Of a DNA stretch of 64,000 bases, positions 63,676 to 64,000 are shown piece by piece (position 1 is the first letter of the stretch; every line of letters starts with the position of its first letter). The notes below the pieces were generated by a model that had not been told where the DNA came from, ran no database searches, and was given only the letters and a program-made list of their open reading frames with translations. This stretch comes from JBBTCJ01 sp038043285 (GTDB lineage Bacteria; Planctomycetota; Phycisphaerae; UBA1845), in contig JBBTCJ010000036.1 in assembly GCA_038043285.1 (NCBI GenBank), positions 30,028-94,027 of the forward strand, read 5' to 3'. Made by a program: the position numbers and the translations under genes.

Positions 63676-64000
63676 ATGGATCGTAAGCGAGCACTCTGGT
63701 TAATTGATGGCGCCTACCTGCTGAAGGCCGGATCCTCCCGCCTTCCGAAGAACTGCGTGCTTGACTACAAGAAGCTTCGAGACCGCGTCGAACAGGATGG
63801 ACTACTCTGGCAGGCGTACTATCTGAATTCCACGCGCAATCCGCCGACCGACCAACTGGACGCCTTCCACACATGGTTGCGATCCGCGCCCCCAAGTGGT
63901 CCGAAGATCCAGACAAAGCTCTACTCACTGAAAGAAATTGACATCGGTCAAGCGTATTGCGAGTCGTGCAAAACACCGGTGAAGCTGAAGTGCACGAAAT
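63676..64000 (+). CDS. NYN-domain protein, 5' part (cut by the window edge)
   Basis: At least 108 codons, running off the window. MDRKRALWLIDGAYLLKAGS is the start of a NYN/LabA-type PIN-like nuclease fold, whose acidic D (DGAY) is at residue 12. Near the end CESCKTPVKLKC looks like part of a zinc-binding insert. AGGAGG lies 5-6 nt before the ATG. It is downstream of the transposase. Confidence 0.75.
   Translation, partial: MDRKRALWLIDGAYLLKAGSSRLPKNCVLDYKKLRDRVEQDGLLWQAYYLNSTRNPPTDQLDAFHTWLRSAPPSGPKIQTKLYSLKEIDIGQAYCESCKTPVKLKCTK

Overview
The window is GC-rich (coding genes strongly G/C at third positions) and almost completely gene-covered. The gene families, and especially the intergenic repeats and the small lipobox peptides, look like a flagellated member of the Planctomycetota, perhaps class Phycisphaerae. 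This placement is inferred from protein style and repeats and was not tested. Kdo synthesis (kdsA), L- and P-ring flagellar genes and ABC-type polysaccharide export point to a diderm envelope.

Layout: (1) 0.1-4.8 kb, minus strand: a prolidase-like peptidase, accB, accC and a kynurenine 3-monooxygenase-like flavoprotein. (2) 5.2-6.4 kb, plus strand: metal-type kdsA and a VOC protein. (3) 6.5-18.7 kb, minus strand: a tight flagellar operon, flgF-flgG-flgA-flgH-flgI-flgJ-flgN-flgK-flgL-fliW-csrA-flagellin, ending in the FliW/CsrA/flagellin switch. (4) 18.7-20.2 kb: ORF-poor DNA. (5) 20.2-22.8 kb: a small basic protein, a cysteine-free HesB/IscA-like protein and a B12-type radical SAM enzyme. (6) 22.9-27.9 kb: uvrB, an ArsM-like methyltransferase with an in-frame UGA, tRNA-Glu with a terminator, an HNH protein and a PilZ protein. 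(7) 28.0-48.7 kb: a surface-polysaccharide region with glycosyltransferases, methyltransferases, an ABC exporter (Wzm/Wzt type), a Wzz/GumC-like chain-length protein, two GT39-type membrane glycosyltransferases, a CgeB-type protein and a methyltransferase-GT2 fusion. (8) 48.7-64 kb: an aldolase/SDR fusion, an LsrF-like aldolase, murJ, purD, two tiny lipoproteins, an outer-membrane barrel, a SurA-like isomerase, mfd, pheS, a REP-associated transposase and the start of a NYN-domain protein.

The most unusual observation is the methyltransferase at 25028-25744 (minus). Its reading frame is interrupted by a single UGA exactly where the ArsM family has the cysteine of a C-x-x-G-A motif. The frame continues for 47 codons that still look like the family C-terminus, and the UGA is followed at a suitable distance by an 8-bp stem with a GGG loop, the geometry of a bacterial SECIS. 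I read this as a selenoprotein.

A second theme is repeats. Three families of palindromic or interspersed repeats occupy most longer intergenic gaps, several with MITE-like terminal inverted repeats. A RAYT-type transposase lies next to a half copy of one family. The gap between mfd and pheS also carries two elaborate, unexplained inverted-repeat structures.
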